From: Methanosarcina sp. 2.H.T.1A.6
GTDB lineage: Archaea; Halobacteriota; Methanosarcinia; Methanosarcinales; Methanosarcinaceae
NCBI RefSeq assembly: GCF_000979455.1
Contig: NZ_JJOY01000030.1
Location: forward strand, 248,001-312,000
DNA: 64,000 nt
Direction of reading: 5' to 3'
Below, in pieces: positions 63,805-64,000 of this stretch. Under the pieces are notes generated by a model that saw only the letters and a program-made list of their open reading frames with translations, did not search any database and had not been told where the DNA came from. Within the stretch, counting starts at the first letter, position 1, and each line of letters starts with the position of its first letter. Position numbers and translations under genes: made by a program.

Positions 63805-63993
63805 TCAGACCAGGCGCTTTTTAATTTCTTCAAATTCTTCTTCAGTAATTTCACCTTTCGCATACCTTTCCTTTGCAATATCCAGCGCAGACTTCTCTTC
63901 ACCACCACGGGTTTTGTTCTGTTCAACAAGCCATTTGATTAGCAGATAAGCTACCACAATTATAAGAATCCAGAAAATAATTCCGAAAAACAT
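63805..63993 (-). CDS. SHOCT-domain small membrane protein
   Basis: 62 residues. An N-terminal helix ([19 protein letters not shown]) and a SHOCT domain ([27 protein letters not shown]), in which G-E-I-T/S-x-E-E-F/Y-E is the hallmark. SHOCT proteins probably bind other proteins or nucleic acids near membranes. Confidence 0.85.
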   Translation of the reverse strand: MFFGIIFWILIIVVAYLLIKWLVEQNKTRGGEEKSALDIAKERYAKGEITEEEFEEIKKRLV

Positions 63994-64000
63994 ACCTCCA

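Overview
The window reads as a chromosomal segment of a methanogenic archaeon, most likely Methanosarcina. Evidence: an orphan MtrA-like corrinoid protein, archaeal aIF1A and LSm proteins, archaeal families DUF373, DUF2117, DUF3344 and DUF2769, surface proteins with PGF-pre-PGF and PGF-CTERM features, CxxC-x17-CxxC zinc proteins typical of Methanosarcina, strong Shine-Dalgarno sequences, TATA-type promoters and long A/T-rich spacers. I ran no database search; family names rest on motif recognition.

Layout. 0-3.5 kb: minus-strand membrane/surface genes with a MacB/FtsX-type permease. 3.8-10.4 kb: DUF2117, a PGF-pre-PGF surface protein, a secreted protein, an insertion-element relic and a VIT-VWA surface protein. 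11-16.6 kb: small genes (HAD, RDD, lipoprotein, coiled coil), DUF373 and an MTA/MTI phosphorylase. 17-24.3 kb: archaeal superfamily II helicase, DUF3467, an APC permease with three small membrane proteins, and LSm with a winged-helix Cys-rich protein. 24.5-25.2 kb: two identical tRNA-Glu genes. 25.5-32.1 kb: a helical-repeat protein, a complete ECF transporter (S, fused A-A', T), a second PGF-pre-PGF protein and DUF2769. 32.1-34.4 kb: gene-poor, with a tandemly duplicated structured element and a MITE-like inverted repeat. 35-38.7 kb: aldehyde dehydrogenase, acetolactate-synthase-like enzyme and a composite pseudogene. 39.1-43.5 kb: a duplicated module, each half with one aIF1A and two RG-rich zinc-ribbon genes; all four zinc genes share a structured leader. 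43.8-49.2 kb: SMR and MFS exporters, a methyltransferase, MtrA-like protein, YwbE. 49.3-56.3 kb: a metal/redox island (CopA, two HMA proteins, a decayed third, DUF4405, 2-hydroxyacid dehydrogenase, two tiny YHS proteins, a cytochrome-b-like membrane protein). 56.7-64 kb: TauE/SafE, a YHS-glucan phosphorylase fusion, a UbiB-like kinase lacking its catalytic Asp, an APC permease, a relic of the DUF4405 region and a SHOCT protein.

Three observations stand out. (1) Six genes have a strong Shine-Dalgarno 6-8 nt before a non-standard start (CTG twice, ATT twice, ATC, ATA), with no ATG/GTG/TTG in frame that preserves the domain; both CTG cases are translation initiation factor aIF1A. (2) Four zinc-ribbon genes share a leader with two hairpins, one overlapping the ribosome binding site. 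(3) A pair of structured repeats at 32.65-32.86 kb keeps a 12-bp stem exactly and a second stem through sequence change.

Short tandem repeats (13-18 nt units) lie in many spacers, and several decayed gene copies show active duplication and decay in this region.
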